Assembly: GCF_900231165.1 (NCBI RefSeq)
Contig: NZ_LT960614.1
Location: 1,548,550-1,612,549 of the forward strand
Length of the DNA stretch: 64,000 bases
Origin: Hartmannibacter diazotrophicus
GTDB taxonomy: Bacteria; Pseudomonadota; Alphaproteobacteria; Rhizobiales; Pleomorphomonadaceae
Direction of reading: 5' to 3'
The notes beneath the pieces are model-generated. The model saw nothing but the letters and a program-made list of their open reading frames with translations, ran no database searches and was not told the origin of the DNA. Made by a program: the position numbers and the translations under genes. Shown here piece by piece: positions 53,712 to 61,937 of the stretch (its first letter is position 1; every line of letters begins with the position of its first letter).

Positions 53712-54098
53712 TTACTTGAACTGCTCCAGGTAGGCGATCACGTCTTCGATGTCCTGTTCCTTCTTGAGGCCAGCAAACGCCATCTTGGTTCCCTTGGCGA
53801 AGTCTTTCGGGCTTTCAAGCCAGGCCTTCAGATTGTCTTCGGTCCAAGTCTCACCGGCCTCGCCCTTTTCCTTCAGAGCCTTCGAGAAGGCGAAGTCTTC
53901 AGGATGCGTGCCGATCTTCGAGCCGACGATGCCGTTCAGCGCGGGGCCGACTTTGTTCTTCGCGCCGTCACCGACCGCATGGCAGGCCTGGCACTTTTTG
54001 AAAACCTTTTCGCCCTTGGCGGCGTCGCCGGCGGCTTGAGCGCCGACAGCCGAGAGCGAGAGTGCGGCAATCGCAAGAACCAGTGTCTTCTTCATCAT
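53712..54098 (-). CDS. Class I cytochrome c (cytochrome c2/c550 type)
   Basis: A 128-residue periplasmic cytochrome with signal peptide MMKKTLVLAIAALSLSAVGAQAAG, haem motif CQACH (about residue 36) and methionine ligand in KGTKMAFAGL. VGPALNGIVG and DVIAYLEQF are typical of the mitochondrial-like/c2 group. It carries electrons between respiratory complexes or from the sulfide dehydrogenase. AAGGAAAGC precedes the ATG. Its 5' gap of 522 bp to mrp contains an FNR-type box. Confidence 0.93.
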   Translation of the reverse strand: MMKKTLVLAIAALSLSAVGAQAAGDAAKGEKVFKKCQACHAVGDGAKNKVGPALNGIVGSKIGTHPEDFAFSKALKEKGEAGETWTEDNLKAWLESPKDFAKGTKMAFAGLKKEQDIEDVIAYLEQFK

Positions 54099-54455
54099 GC
54101 TTTCCTTGTCGTTCCCAGGCCGGTTCCGCGCCGGCCGCGTGTTTCTAATCGTTCCAGTTCGCCGTCGCAACAAGACGAAGGCACGATCAACCGTGGATCC
54201 TGCACGTTCCGTCTGAACGGCGCCTGAACAGCGCAATGTCCGCCCATCTTCAAAGTCTTCCCCTCCGCCAACGGATCGATTGGCAAAGGGTGTCCACGCG
54301 GAGGTCGACCCCGGCGAAGAAGCGGCCAACTTGCCCGGATTTTTCCGGACGAATGCGTCGAGACCATATCGCGCTCACCGATCAACGCAATTCCTTCTCT
54401 TGAAGAATTGCAGAGTGGAGCGATGGTCGCCTTGACTGGATTGTGGGGCAAAGCA

Positions 54456-54469
54456 TTGATCTAAATCAA
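54456..54469. promoter_or_regulatory. FNR/FixK-type box (TTGAT-N4-ATCAA)
   Basis: TTGATCTAAATCAA is a perfect match to the anaerobox bound by FNR, FnrN, FixK and Anr. It lies in the 522-bp gap 54099-54620 between the divergent cytochrome c and mrp genes, 151 bp before mrp and 357 bp before the cytochrome start. At the usual -41.5 position the plus-strand transcript would start near 54504. Apart from this site I see nothing else in the gap. Confidence 0.65.
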
Positions 54470-54620
54470 AAAACGACGCTTTCGCCGGGAAATTGGACAA
54501 AACGTCCCGCATCGGCTGCGGCAATGAGTCCGAAGCGGCGAATTGTCGAATCCGGTCTTGGCGCGAGGGCAAAAGCTGCTTATGTCGTCGGCAAGAGTCG
54601 AGTTCAAGTCGGAGAAAGCC

Positions 54621-55772
54621 ATGGCCGAGATCAGCAAGGACGATGTTCTGTCGCATTTGAAGACCGTCGCGGGACCCGATGGCAGCGGCGATATCGTGTC
54701 GCTGGGAATGGTGTCCGACATCTTCATCACCGGCGGCAAGGTGATGTTTTCCTTGACCGTGCCGGCCGAACGCGCCCGCGAGCTTGAGCCGCTGAGGGAA
54801 AAGGCCGAGGCCGTCGTGCGCGCCATCCCGAGCGTGGAAAAGGCAACCGTGATGCTGACCGCCGAGCGCAAGCCGGGCGCCGCATCGAGTGCGCCGCCTC
54901 CGCGTCCTGCACCGGCCGGCGGCAACGGCCATTCCCATCGCGCGCCGGCTGCCCAGCAAAAGCCGGCCGTTCCGGGCGTCAAGCATATCGTCGCGGTTGC
55001 CTCCGGCAAGGGTGGCGTCGGCAAGTCGACGACGGCGGTCAACCTCGCCATGGGGCTCAAGTCGCTCGGCCTTTCGGTCGGCATTCTCGATGCCGACGTC
55101 TACGGACCCTCGCTGCCGCGTCTTCTCGGCCTGTCCGGCAAGCCCGAACTCGTTGGCGAGCGGATGATGAAGCCGAAGGAGGCCTTTGGCCTGAAGGCGA
55201 TGTCGATCGGCTTCCTCGTCGACGAGGACACGCCGATGATCTGGCGCGGGCCGATGGTCATGTCCGCGCTCAGCCAGCTCCTGCGCGAGGTGGCCTGGGG
55301 CAATCTCGACATCCTCATCGTCGACATGCCGCCCGGTACGGGCGACGCGCAGCTCACCATGGCCCAGCAGGTGCCGCTCAGCGGTTCGGTGATCGTCTCG
55401 ACACCGCAGGATCTGGCGCTGCTCGATGCCAAGAAGGGCATCGCCATGTTCCGCAAGGTGGAAGTGCCGATCCTCGGCATCATCGAGAACATGAGCTATT
55501 TCATCTGCCCGGACTGCGGCGGCCGCCACGACATCTTCGGCCACGGCGGTGCGCGCAAGGAAGCCGAGCGCCTCGGCGCGCCCTTCCTCGGTGAGGTTCC
55601 GCTGCATATCTCCATCCGGGAGAATTCCGACGCCGGCCGCCCGGTCGCCGTCGCCGAACCGGCGGGACCGCATGCGAAGATCTTTTCGCAGATCGCCACG
55701 AAGGTCTGGGAAGAACTGGAAAATCCGGCCGAGTCCGGCCGCCGCGCCGCGCCCAGCATCGTCATCGAATAG
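54621..55772 (+). CDS. mrp: Mrp/ApbC/NBP35-family Fe-S cluster carrier ATPase
   Basis: A 383-residue protein. The N-terminal MIP18-like domain (ISKDDVLSHLKTVAGPDGSGDIVSLGMV) is joined by a Pro/Ala-rich linker to the P-loop domain with deviant Walker A GKGGVGKST, then DADVYGPSLPRLLG, and the cluster-binding CPDC in YFICPDCGGRHDIFG. It carries Fe-S clusters to apoproteins. GGAGA lies 6 nt before the chosen ATG (MAEISKDD); a frame 26 codons longer is unlikely. An FNR-type box upstream suggests oxygen control. Confidence 0.93.
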   Translation: MAEISKDDVLSHLKTVAGPDGSGDIVSLGMVSDIFITGGKVMFSLTVPAERARELEPLREKAEAVVRAIPSVEKATVMLTAERKPGAASSAPPPRPAPAGGNGHSHRAPAAQQKPAVPGVKHIVAVASGKGGVGKSTTAVNLAMGLKSLGLSVGILDADVYGPSLPRLLGLSGKPELVGERMMKPKEAFGLKAMSIGFLVDEDTPMIWRGPMVMSALSQLLREVAWGNLDILIVDMPPGTGDAQLTMAQQVPLSGSVIVSTPQDLALLDAKKGIAMFRKVEVPILGIIENMSYFICPDCGGRHDIFGHGGARKEAERLGAPFLGEVPLHISIRENSDAGRPVAVAEPAGPHAKIFSQIATKVWEELENPAESGRRAAPSIVIE

Positions 55773-55933
55773 GTGGCGGTTTTGCCAGAGCGGGTCCTCG
55801 ATTCATCGATGGGCATGCTCCGCCCGGCGCTGCGGCGCCTGGAGGCATTCTTGCAGGTCGTTTGCGTCGCTGGTTGCCATGTTGGGGGACAGCTGGCGCC
55901 GGCTCAATCGACGACCCTCCGAGGATGCGGCAA

Positions 55934-56797
55934 ATGAAGCTTACGATCCACCACACCACGCGCTATCGCTACAATCGGCCGGTGCAGCTCCTGCCGCATC
56001 GCATGCTGTTGTTGCCGCGCGGCAGCCACAACGTCGTCGTCCTGGCTTCCACGCTCGCCTGTTCCCCGACGGCACAGCTCGACTGGGTGCAGGATGTCTT
56101 CGGCAACCTGATTGCAGTCGCCACCTTCAGCGAGCCGACGAGCGAACTGGTCATCACCAGCACGGTTGCCGTCGATCAGTTGGCCGATGCCTGGCCGGTG
56201 TTCCAGATCGCCCCGGAAGCGCAGACGTTCCCTTTTGATTTTTCGCCAGACGATGTGATCGACCTTGGCGCCTTGCGCGTTCCCGAACATGGCGACCCTG
56301 CGGGGCAGCTGCATGATTGGGCGCGCGGCTTCGTGCGTGGCCGTTCGACGGATACGCTTTCGCTGCTCAAGGACATCAACGCAGGCATGCTGAGCGCCGT
56401 CGCCTACCGCGCCCGCGACGAGGAGGGGACGCAGGACCCTTTGCAGACACTGCAGCTTGCGAGCGGCTCCTGCCGGGATATCGCGGCACTGCTCATTGAA
56501 GCCGTTCGCCATCTCGGCTTCGGCGCGCGGGCTGTATCGGGTTACGTGTTCGATCCGGATATGCCGGCCAGCAATCACGGCTCGACCCATGCCTGGGCGG
56601 AGATCTATCTGCCGCGCGCTGGATGGATCGCGTTTGACCCGACCAACCGGCGGTTCGGAGGCGCAGGCCTGATCCCGGTTGCGGTCGCCCGCAACAACCA
56701 GCAGATCATGCCGGTCGCCGGAGGCTACCTCGGCGCGCCTGATGACTTTTCTGCCATGGATGTCCGCGTCACGGTTTCGCCCACAGAGGAGGGGTGA
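55934..56797 (+). CDS. Transglutaminase-like family protein
   Basis: A 287-residue protein with an N-terminal beta-sandwich (MKLTIHHTTRYRYNRPVQLLPHRMLLLPR, the Bact_transglu_N pattern) and a transglutaminase-like cysteine peptidase core: Cys in ASGSCRDIAAL, His in GSTHAWAEIYLP, Asp in WIAFDPTNR. No signal peptide. Such proteins are common in Hyphomicrobiales and may act as proteases or transamidases; the substrate is unknown. GAGGATGCGGCAA precedes the ATG. Confidence 0.9.
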   Translation: MKLTIHHTTRYRYNRPVQLLPHRMLLLPRGSHNVVVLASTLACSPTAQLDWVQDVFGNLIAVATFSEPTSELVITSTVAVDQLADAWPVFQIAPEAQTFPFDFSPDDVIDLGALRVPEHGDPAGQLHDWARGFVRGRSTDTLSLLKDINAGMLSAVAYRARDEEGTQDPLQTLQLASGSCRDIAALLIEAVRHLGFGARAVSGYVFDPDMPASNHGSTHAWAEIYLPRAGWIAFDPTNRRFGGAGLIPVAVARNNQQIMPVAGGYLGAPDDFSAMDVRVTVSPTEEG

Positions 56798-56955
56798 TGC
56801 GCCTCCGGGAATGTTGGCGTAGCCGACCCTCGATCCACGTCAGGGGCAATGAGCGGCTGGCCGGCAAATCAATCTCGCCACGGCAAATTGTTTTTTCCTG
56901 AGAAGACCCGAATGTCGGCGGATCAAAAATAAAAACTCCGCAAAACTTGAAATAT

Positions 56956-56990
56956 TTGAAGTCATAACTAAATATTATGGTAGACTTCAA
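56956..56990. repeat. Inverted repeat in an A+T-rich gap
   Basis: TTGAAGTC (56956-56963) and GACTTCAA (56983-56990) are perfect 8-bp arms around 19 bp of A+T-rich DNA containing TATTATG. The surrounding gap 56798-57183 is clearly lower in G+C from about 56880 to 57000 than its neighbours. It may be an operator or promoter region for the small-gene islet. No gene is seen in the gap. Confidence 0.45.
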
Positions 56991-57183
56991 AACTAATAGG
57001 CGGAAATTCGTCTCGCGAAGCCGCCTTTGCGCTGTTTCTCATAAATACGAAATCGTCATTTGAGATGGCGGACTCGGTGTCGATGCACCGAGGATTTGGC
57101 CTGTGCCAATGCAAGGCGTGTCGTGGAGCCTTCCCAAATCCACGCTGGTCTGACGTCATCGAACGGCAGGGGAAGCCCCTACC

Positions 57184-57453
57184 ATGAGCACTCGAACGAC
57201 TGAGACAACGATCACGTTCAAGCATCCTTTTGTTCTGACCGCGGACCTGATGGCGCATCCAGCCGGAACCTATCGTCTCGTGATCGACGAGGAAGAAATT
57301 CTGGGGCTGACGTTCCTGGCGTATCGGCGCGCGGCCACGATGTTGCACATTCCGGCCATCAACGTGCAGGGACTGTCCCGGCAGGTATTGCTGCTGGAAT
57401 CCGATGAACTCGAAGCTGCCCTTGAGGCCGACGGTCACGCTCTGGCGACTTGA
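57184..57453 (+). CDS. Hypothetical 89-residue protein with sequestered ribosome-binding site
   Basis: I do not recognise this protein. It is acidic, has no signal peptide or membrane span, and contains TYRLVIDEEEILGLTFLAYRRAATML and a leucine-rich end (LSRQVLLLESDELEAALEADG). AGGGG (57168-57172), its Shine-Dalgarno sequence, can pair with CCCCT (57176-57180) in a tight hairpin ending 3 nt before the ATG. It is the first of five small same-strand genes. Codon use looks native. Confidence 0.65.
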   Translation: MSTRTTETTITFKHPFVLTADLMAHPAGTYRLVIDEEEILGLTFLAYRRAATMLHIPAINVQGLSRQVLLLESDELEAALEADGHALAT

Positions 57454-57490
57454 GGCCGGAACCGGCAGGGAAATGACAGGAGTACCGGCG

Positions 57491-57892
57491 ATGCAATACC
57501 TTGGTGGATTTTCCGGAACGGGATGCCTGATATCCAGCGGCAAGGACATCGCGCGGGTATCCTATGATTTCGACAGCTTTTTCCAGGTGAATGTTGGCAT
57601 CATCAGCAATGGAGAAATCCATCTGCAGGAGAGCGATGTCGGACAGGTTTTCGGTGCCAAGAATATTGGGCTCATGACCGATGACGGCCGCCGACTGGAA
57701 CTGACCGTCTCCGACAAGACGCAAGGCGTGACCGGTTGCCTGGCGCATGTGGATGTCGTTGGACCGTTGCCTCCGGTTTCCGAAAACTGGGTCCTCCCGC
57801 AAGCGCATGGGCGCTCAAAGCAGCCCGCGCGCGAGGGAAAGAGGGAAAGTGCGGCCCGCAAGTCGGGCGCCAGTGGCCAGGGAGCCATATGA
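57491..57892 (+). CDS. Hypothetical 133-residue protein
   Basis: No family recognised. The first about 95 residues look like a small beta-rich domain (MQYLGGFSGTGCLISSGKDIARVSYDF, then NVGIISNGEIHLQESDV, GLMTDDGRRLELTVSD). The C-terminal 35 are basic and disordered (HGRSKQPAREGKRESAARKSG). AGGAG lies 9 nt before this ATG; earlier in-frame starts overlap the preceding gene. It is 37 nt downstream of the 89-residue gene and likely cotranscribed. Confidence 0.7.
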   Translation: MQYLGGFSGTGCLISSGKDIARVSYDFDSFFQVNVGIISNGEIHLQESDVGQVFGAKNIGLMTDDGRRLELTVSDKTQGVTGCLAHVDVVGPLPPVSENWVLPQAHGRSKQPAREGKRESAARKSGASGQGAI

Positions 57893-58030
57893 TCATCGAT
57901 TTTACTGACTTGCTGTTTCAAATCACAGCAAACGTCTCCGTGCATTGCCGGAAACAACTGAAAAAGTCAGGCGAAAATCAAGAATAACGCCAATCGAAAA
58001 ATTGGCTACTGAACTGGATAAGAAAAGAAA

Positions 58031-58252
58031 ATGAAGAACCCTTACAATATCGGTGACGGTGTAAGCCTGTCAGCTCCACGGTCCGTCGTTGATGGCGGTG
58101 GCGTCTACAAGATCGTTCAACGTTCCGACCTGGAAAGCAGCGATCCGAGTTACGTCATCCAGAGCGAGACCCATCACCGTCTGCGCCGCGAGTTTCACAG
58201 CCGCCTGAAGCGCGTTCCGGACAAGACCGGCGACGTCAGCATCTGGAACTGA
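58031..58252 (+). CDS. Small protein resembling rhizobial VRxL-type hypothetical proteins
   Basis: A 73-residue protein. GGGVYKIVQRSDLESSDPSYVIQSETHHRLRREFHSRL resembles, by recollection, a widespread small Hyphomicrobiales protein with the pattern VY-V-RLLP...YRIRS..E-HERVVRESQL. The function of that family is unknown. Only a weak purine-rich stretch (AAGAAAAGAAA) precedes the ATG. It lies 138 bp after the previous small gene. Confidence 0.65.
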   Translation: MKNPYNIGDGVSLSAPRSVVDGGGVYKIVQRSDLESSDPSYVIQSETHHRLRREFHSRLKRVPDKTGDVSIWN

Positions 58253-58366
58253 CGGCGTCACTCATCCGAACTGTCATCGAGAGGCAGCCGATATGCCTCT
58301 CTGTTCAGTCCACCCCCGCGCGGATGACCGACAGGATCATCGGCGCATGACTTTCGAGGTTCTGCC

Positions 58367-58627
58367 ATGGCATTGAATTTCATAAATCCCAGCCGGAGCT
58401 TCGACGCCTCCGGTAAGCGGATCGGGTTCGTCGGCCATGACGGCATGTTCGAGATCCCGTTCTATGTGTCGGCCGAACTTTTTCCGAAGGCAGGGTGTGA
58501 GAGCGATTATCTCGCGGCCTTCGATGCAGGCATCGACGTGATCCACGAGGCGGCCCGCAAGGTCTATGTGTTCGGAAGTCAGGAAGTTTATGTCCTGAAC
58601 AGGAAGAACTGCAGGTCTCTCAATTGA
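58367..58627 (+). CDS. DUF1488-family protein
   Basis: An 86-residue protein. MALNFINPSRSFDASGKRIGFVGHDGMFEIPFYVS and YLAAFDAGIDVIHEAARKVY match the DUF1488 pattern as I know it. The family is small, cytosolic and of unknown function. Ribosome-binding site weak (AGGTTCTGCC). Its place among other small proteins suggests a shared stress or stationary-phase role, which is inference. Confidence 0.8.
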   Translation: MALNFINPSRSFDASGKRIGFVGHDGMFEIPFYVSAELFPKAGCESDYLAAFDAGIDVIHEAARKVYVFGSQEVYVLNRKNCRSLN

Positions 58628-58765
58628 ACGGTCGATGATCGGCCCGGTGCCGATCAATCGTTCGATTGGGAAGATTCTACTTGGAGGCTCTGCATCTGAC
58701 GTTTTGCGGAGACCTGTCGACATGCCGCGGATATCCGCAGCATGAATTCAAATCAGGAGGCCGTC

Positions 58766-58903
58766 ATGGCCAAGGGTCAAAATCGGGGCAATCGGGAAGT
58801 GCGCAAGCCCAAGGCAGTCAAGCCAGTCGTCTCGGCGGCCGAGAAAAACGCAACGGGACAGAGCTTTGTCGCAACCATCAATGCGCAGAAAAAGAAGAAG
58901 TGA
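58766..58903 (+). CDS. Small basic MAKGQ-type protein (45 residues)
   Basis: A short frame behind a perfect AGGAGG. It starts MAKGQNRGNREVRKPKAVK and ends INAQKKKK. It is strongly basic with 11 Lys and 4 Arg. Small proteins beginning MAKGQ.R.NRE.KKPK occur across proteobacteria and are uncharacterised; nucleic-acid or ribosome binding is a guess. A longer overlapping frame in another register has no coding character. Confidence 0.75.
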   Translation: MAKGQNRGNREVRKPKAVKPVVSAAEKNATGQSFVATINAQKKKK

Positions 58904-59207
58904 CCGTCGGACGGGGCACGCTTGGTTCCTGGTAACATGAGCCAGGCGCGATCTGTCGAACGTCCTCTGGCCAGAACCACAATCAAATCATTGTCCGCCC
59001 CGTTGAGATCCTTGGGATCCGCGGGGCGAACCTGTTTGGTGCCGGAACGTCCATGCGAGATTTGCCGGCTGTCGGCATGAAGAACCAACGGTTGGCCGGT
59101 CAGGGCCGATGCGACCCCGGCGCTGGCTTCCAAGCGATCCGCATTCCGGCTGCTGCCGAATGCCGAGGCTTGCCACCGCCTGGCGCGTCGATCGAAGGGG
59201 AGGCGCC
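58904..59207. other. Gap between the small-gene islet and the XRE gene
   Basis: About 300 bp between convergent genes. It contains a hairpin (CGCCCCG...CGGGGCG with inner GATCC/GGATC, 58996-59028) without a T-run, possibly a bidirectional 3' end. I see no gene. Confidence 0.4.
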
Positions 59208-59498
59208 CTAGCCGTCGTTGGACGAGTTGAGTTGATCCGGGCGCAAACCCACATCGGCGACGCCCGCCGGCTGCAGGAAGCGCACGCCCGATCCAAGCTG
59301 GTCGGAATCGATGAAAGCAACGCCGGCCGATTCGAGCGTCGAGCGCAGGCTGGCCATGATCTCCGTGCCGGGATAATCGCCCGTTGCCTCAAAGGCCGAG
59401 ATCTGAGTGATCTCGACACGCGAGCGAGAAGCCAGATCTTCGACGCTCCAGTTCAAGAGCCCGCGAGCGGCTCTCATTTGGGGTGCGCTGATAGCCAT
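59208..59498 (-). CDS. XRE-family helix-turn-helix regulator
   Basis: A 96-residue DNA-binding protein. MAISAPQMRAARGLLNWSVEDLASRSRVEITQISAFEA is the lambda-repressor-like HTH common in Hyphomicrobiales; the second half (LRSTLESAGVAFID) is the conserved tail. GGGAGCGATAACC precedes the ATG. A longer frame upstream is unsupported. It diverges from the flavin reductase gene (236-bp gap); targets are unknown. Confidence 0.88.
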   Translation of the reverse strand: MAISAPQMRAARGLLNWSVEDLASRSRVEITQISAFEATGDYPGTEIMASLRSTLESAGVAFIDSDQLGSGVRFLQPAGVADVGLRPDQLNSSNDG

Positions 59499-59734
59499 GG
59501 TTATCGCTCCCTTCGCCCATGCAGCATTCATTGTCTTACCATTAACATATTGTGCCAGCTCAAGGGTCTGGCAAGCCTTTCCTGAACTGTTCCACGATGA
59601 AGAGTCGGCAACGACCGACAGCGTTCCGACGAAAAGTGCGGAAGCATTGCTGCGTTGCAGTAGAATGGATGTCGTCAGCGGCGGCCGCCCGTCGCTGAAC
59701 CGGTCCGAAAACGGCAAGGCGAAGGTTCGACACG

Positions 59735-60292
59735 ATGCAAAAGCCATCGAAGCAGGATTTCCCTGTCGGCAAGGCGCGGCGCTATCTGGAGCCGGGGCCG
59801 GTCGTGCTGGTCTCGTCGAAATGGCAGGGACAGGCCAATATCATGACCTGCGGCTGGCATACGGTGCTGGAATTCTCGCCCTCGCTTGTCGGCCTGATGA
59901 TTTCCGCCGGCAACCACAGCTTCCGGATGATCCGCCAGAGCCGGGAATGCGTCATCAACCTGCCGACGACGGCCCTGACGGACACGGTGGTCGGCATCGG
60001 CAACACGACCGGCGCCGAAATCGACAAATTTTCCGAATTCGGACTGACCGCGGAACCGGCGTTGAAGGTGGACGCACCCCTTATCGGCGAGTGCCACGCG
60101 AATTTCGAGTGCCGCCTGCGCGAGGACGCGCTTGTCGACAGCTACAACTTCTTCATCTTCGAGATCGTGCAGGCGCACGTCGCCGAGACGCCAGAGCATC
60201 CCGAAACGCTGCACTATACCGGCGACGGCATCTTCATGGTCTCCGGCCGGATCATCGACCGGAGGGCGCTTTTCAAGCCGTGGATGCTGTAG
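59735..60292 (+). CDS. Flavin reductase-like FMN-binding protein
   Basis: A 185-residue protein with the flavin-reductase-like split-barrel fold. ARRYLEPGPVVLVSSKWQGQANIMTCGWHTVLEFSPSLVGLMIS and NHSFRMIRQSRECVINLP are the FMN-binding signatures. It probably reduces flavin with NAD(P)H for a partner oxygenase, or acts on an unknown substrate; no oxygenase gene is adjacent. It is convergent with the DsbA-like gene (72-nt gap). Confidence 0.88.
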   Translation: MQKPSKQDFPVGKARRYLEPGPVVLVSSKWQGQANIMTCGWHTVLEFSPSLVGLMISAGNHSFRMIRQSRECVINLPTTALTDTVVGIGNTTGAEIDKFSEFGLTAEPALKVDAPLIGECHANFECRLREDALVDSYNFFIFEIVQAHVAETPEHPETLHYTGDGIFMVSGRIIDRRALFKPWML

Positions 60293-60364
60293 TGGCCTGA
60301 CCCAGCCGATATCGCCTAGTCGCCGGTCGGCCGCGATTGCCCCCAAAGACGGCGATAGACAAGA

Positions 60365-60994
60365 CTATTTCTTCGCCGCCTGGGCCTTCCGTGCGTCGCT
60401 GATCGCCTGCAGCAGGCCCGTGCGGTCGAGGGTGCCCCAGAAGATGAAGCGCTCGACCACGAGACCCGGCGTTCCGGGGAAGTTGAACGCGGTGGCCTGC
60501 TGGTCGTTGCGGGAAAGCAGGGCCTCGATCGCGGTCTTGTTGGCCTTCAGGTCCTTGCGCGCCCTGTCGACATCGATCCCCGCGTCGCCGAGAATGCGGT
60601 CGACGGCGTCATCGGTCAGCTTGCCCTTCTCGGCCATCAGCGCGTCGTTGGCCTTGCCGTAGGCGTCCTGATAGCTGGCGGCGACGGCCATGCGCGCGGC
60701 ATATTCCGAGGCCGGACCGAAGATCGGCCAGTCCTTCATGACGAGGCGGACATTGCCGTCCGTCTTCACGACGTCCATCAGGTCGGGGTGCATCTTCTTG
60801 CAGTAGGGGCACTGGTAGTCGAAGAATTCGACGATCGTCACGTCGCCCTCAGGATTGCCGAGCACCGGCGCCGCAGGATCGAAGAAAACCGCCTCTTGCG
60901 ACAGGGTCACGTTGCCCGCGTCCTGGGCGAGGGCGGCGACAGGCACGGCGACGGCTGCGACAAGAGCCGCAAGCGCGGCGACGATCATTCTCAT
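60365..60994 (-). CDS. DsbA-family periplasmic thiol oxidoreductase
   Basis: A 209-residue protein with signal peptide MRMIVAALAALVAAVAVPVAALA. The thioredoxin fold has active site CPYC in VEFFDYQCPYCKKMHPDL (about residues 62-65) and the cis-Pro loop in FPGTPGLVV. DWPIFGPASEYAARMAVA is typical of the BdbD/Com1/DsbA group found in alphaproteobacteria. It introduces or isomerises disulfides in exported proteins. A REP-like element lies just upstream of the start. Confidence 0.92.
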   Translation of the reverse strand: MRMIVAALAALVAAVAVPVAALAQDAGNVTLSQEAVFFDPAAPVLGNPEGDVTIVEFFDYQCPYCKKMHPDLMDVVKTDGNVRLVMKDWPIFGPASEYAARMAVAASYQDAYGKANDALMAEKGKLTDDAVDRILGDAGIDVDRARKDLKANKTAIEALLSRNDQQATAFNFPGTPGLVVERFIFWGTLDRTGLLQAISDARKAQAAKK

Positions 60995-61007
60995 ATTCGG
61001 CTTTCCT

Positions 61008-61042
61008 AAAGCGTGTTCCGAAAAGTGGTCTCCGGTTTTCGG
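61008..61042. repeat. REP-like element upstream of the DsbA-like gene
   Basis: AAAGCGTGTTCCGAAAAGTG then CCGGTTTTCGG; CCGAAAA (61018-61024) pairs with TTTTCGG (61036-61042). It belongs to the same element family as 3779-3819 and 12778-12820. It lies 14 bp before the DsbA-like start on the opposite strand. Confidence 0.55.
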
Positions 61043-61225
61043 TCAACAACATGCGGCGAAACAGAAGCTTGAAGCATGTCGCATGAATCCGATTGAGTAC
61101 GACGTGCTTTGGTGGACATAGCCGAGCCTTAAGGCATCCGCTGGCCATCTGCCACTCACATTTCAGTCATCGCTAATGAAAGAGGGCAGGAGCGGCGTTG
61201 CGCCGTCCGGTCAGGTAGCATTGGC

Positions 61226-61909
61226 TCACGCGCCGGCGAGGATCGCGCAGACGGAATCGCCGGTGTGCCTGAGATGCAGCCGCCAGATGGCTGCGGCCGC
61301 CGCAGCGTCGCGGTCTCGCAGCGCCGTCATCAACTGCTCGTGCTCGTCCATCGCCTCGGCCCAGCGCTCCGGGTCGACGATCGCCATATAGCGGCCGCGC
61401 GTTGCCCGGACGATCAGCTTGCCGTGGGTGGCGATCAGCGCCTCGTTGCCGGAAAGGCGCATGATCCGGTCGTGGATGCGGCTGTTGATGTCGAAATAGG
61501 GCTCCTTGTCGCCGCTCTCGTAGTGGCCGCGCATGCGCTCGTGCATTTCTTCCAGTGCGTCCAGATCCGCCTTCGAAAGGCGGGTCGTGGCGATTTCGGC
61601 CGCAAGGCTTTCGAGGCTCGCGATCACCTGGAAGAGGTCCGCCGCCTCCCGCGCCGTATAGGGCAGGACGCGGGCTCCGCGGTTGGGCAGGAGTTCGACG
61701 AGTTGTTCCTCGGCCAGAACCTTCAGCGCCTCGCGCATCGGCGTCTGGGAGACGCCGAAATCGGCGGCAAGCTCCGTCACGGGAACGCGCGCGCCGGGTG
61801 TCAGTTCGCCCTTGATGATCATCTCGCGCAGGTGCTCGGCGACCGGGTCGTAGAGCGAGCGCCGGTTGATCGCGAGCCCGGAGGCCTTCTTCGTGGCAAT
61901 GTCGATCAT
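61226..61909 (-). CDS. FadR/GntR-family (FCD domain) regulator 1
   Basis: A 227-residue regulator with an N-terminal winged helix (PVTELAADFGVSQTPMREALKVLAEEQLVELLPNRGARV) and an FCD ligand domain (ESLAAEIATTRL..., HDRIMRLSGN, DEHEQLMTALRDRDAAAAAAIWRLHLRHT) with metal-binding His/Asp positions. It is paralogous to the next gene, 28 nt upstream, and probably cotranscribed with it. The effector is likely a carboxylic or amino acid. Targets may include the divergent peptide-type ABC genes at 63039 onward. Confidence 0.92.
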   Translation of the reverse strand: MIDIATKKASGLAINRRSLYDPVAEHLREMIIKGELTPGARVPVTELAADFGVSQTPMREALKVLAEEQLVELLPNRGARVLPYTAREAADLFQVIASLESLAAEIATTRLSKADLDALEEMHERMRGHYESGDKEPYFDINSRIHDRIMRLSGNEALIATHGKLIVRATRGRYMAIVDPERWAEAMDEHEQLMTALRDRDAAAAAAIWRLHLRHTGDSVCAILAGA

Positions 61910-61937
61910 GGGCCTGACGGCCTCGCTTTCCTGCTTG

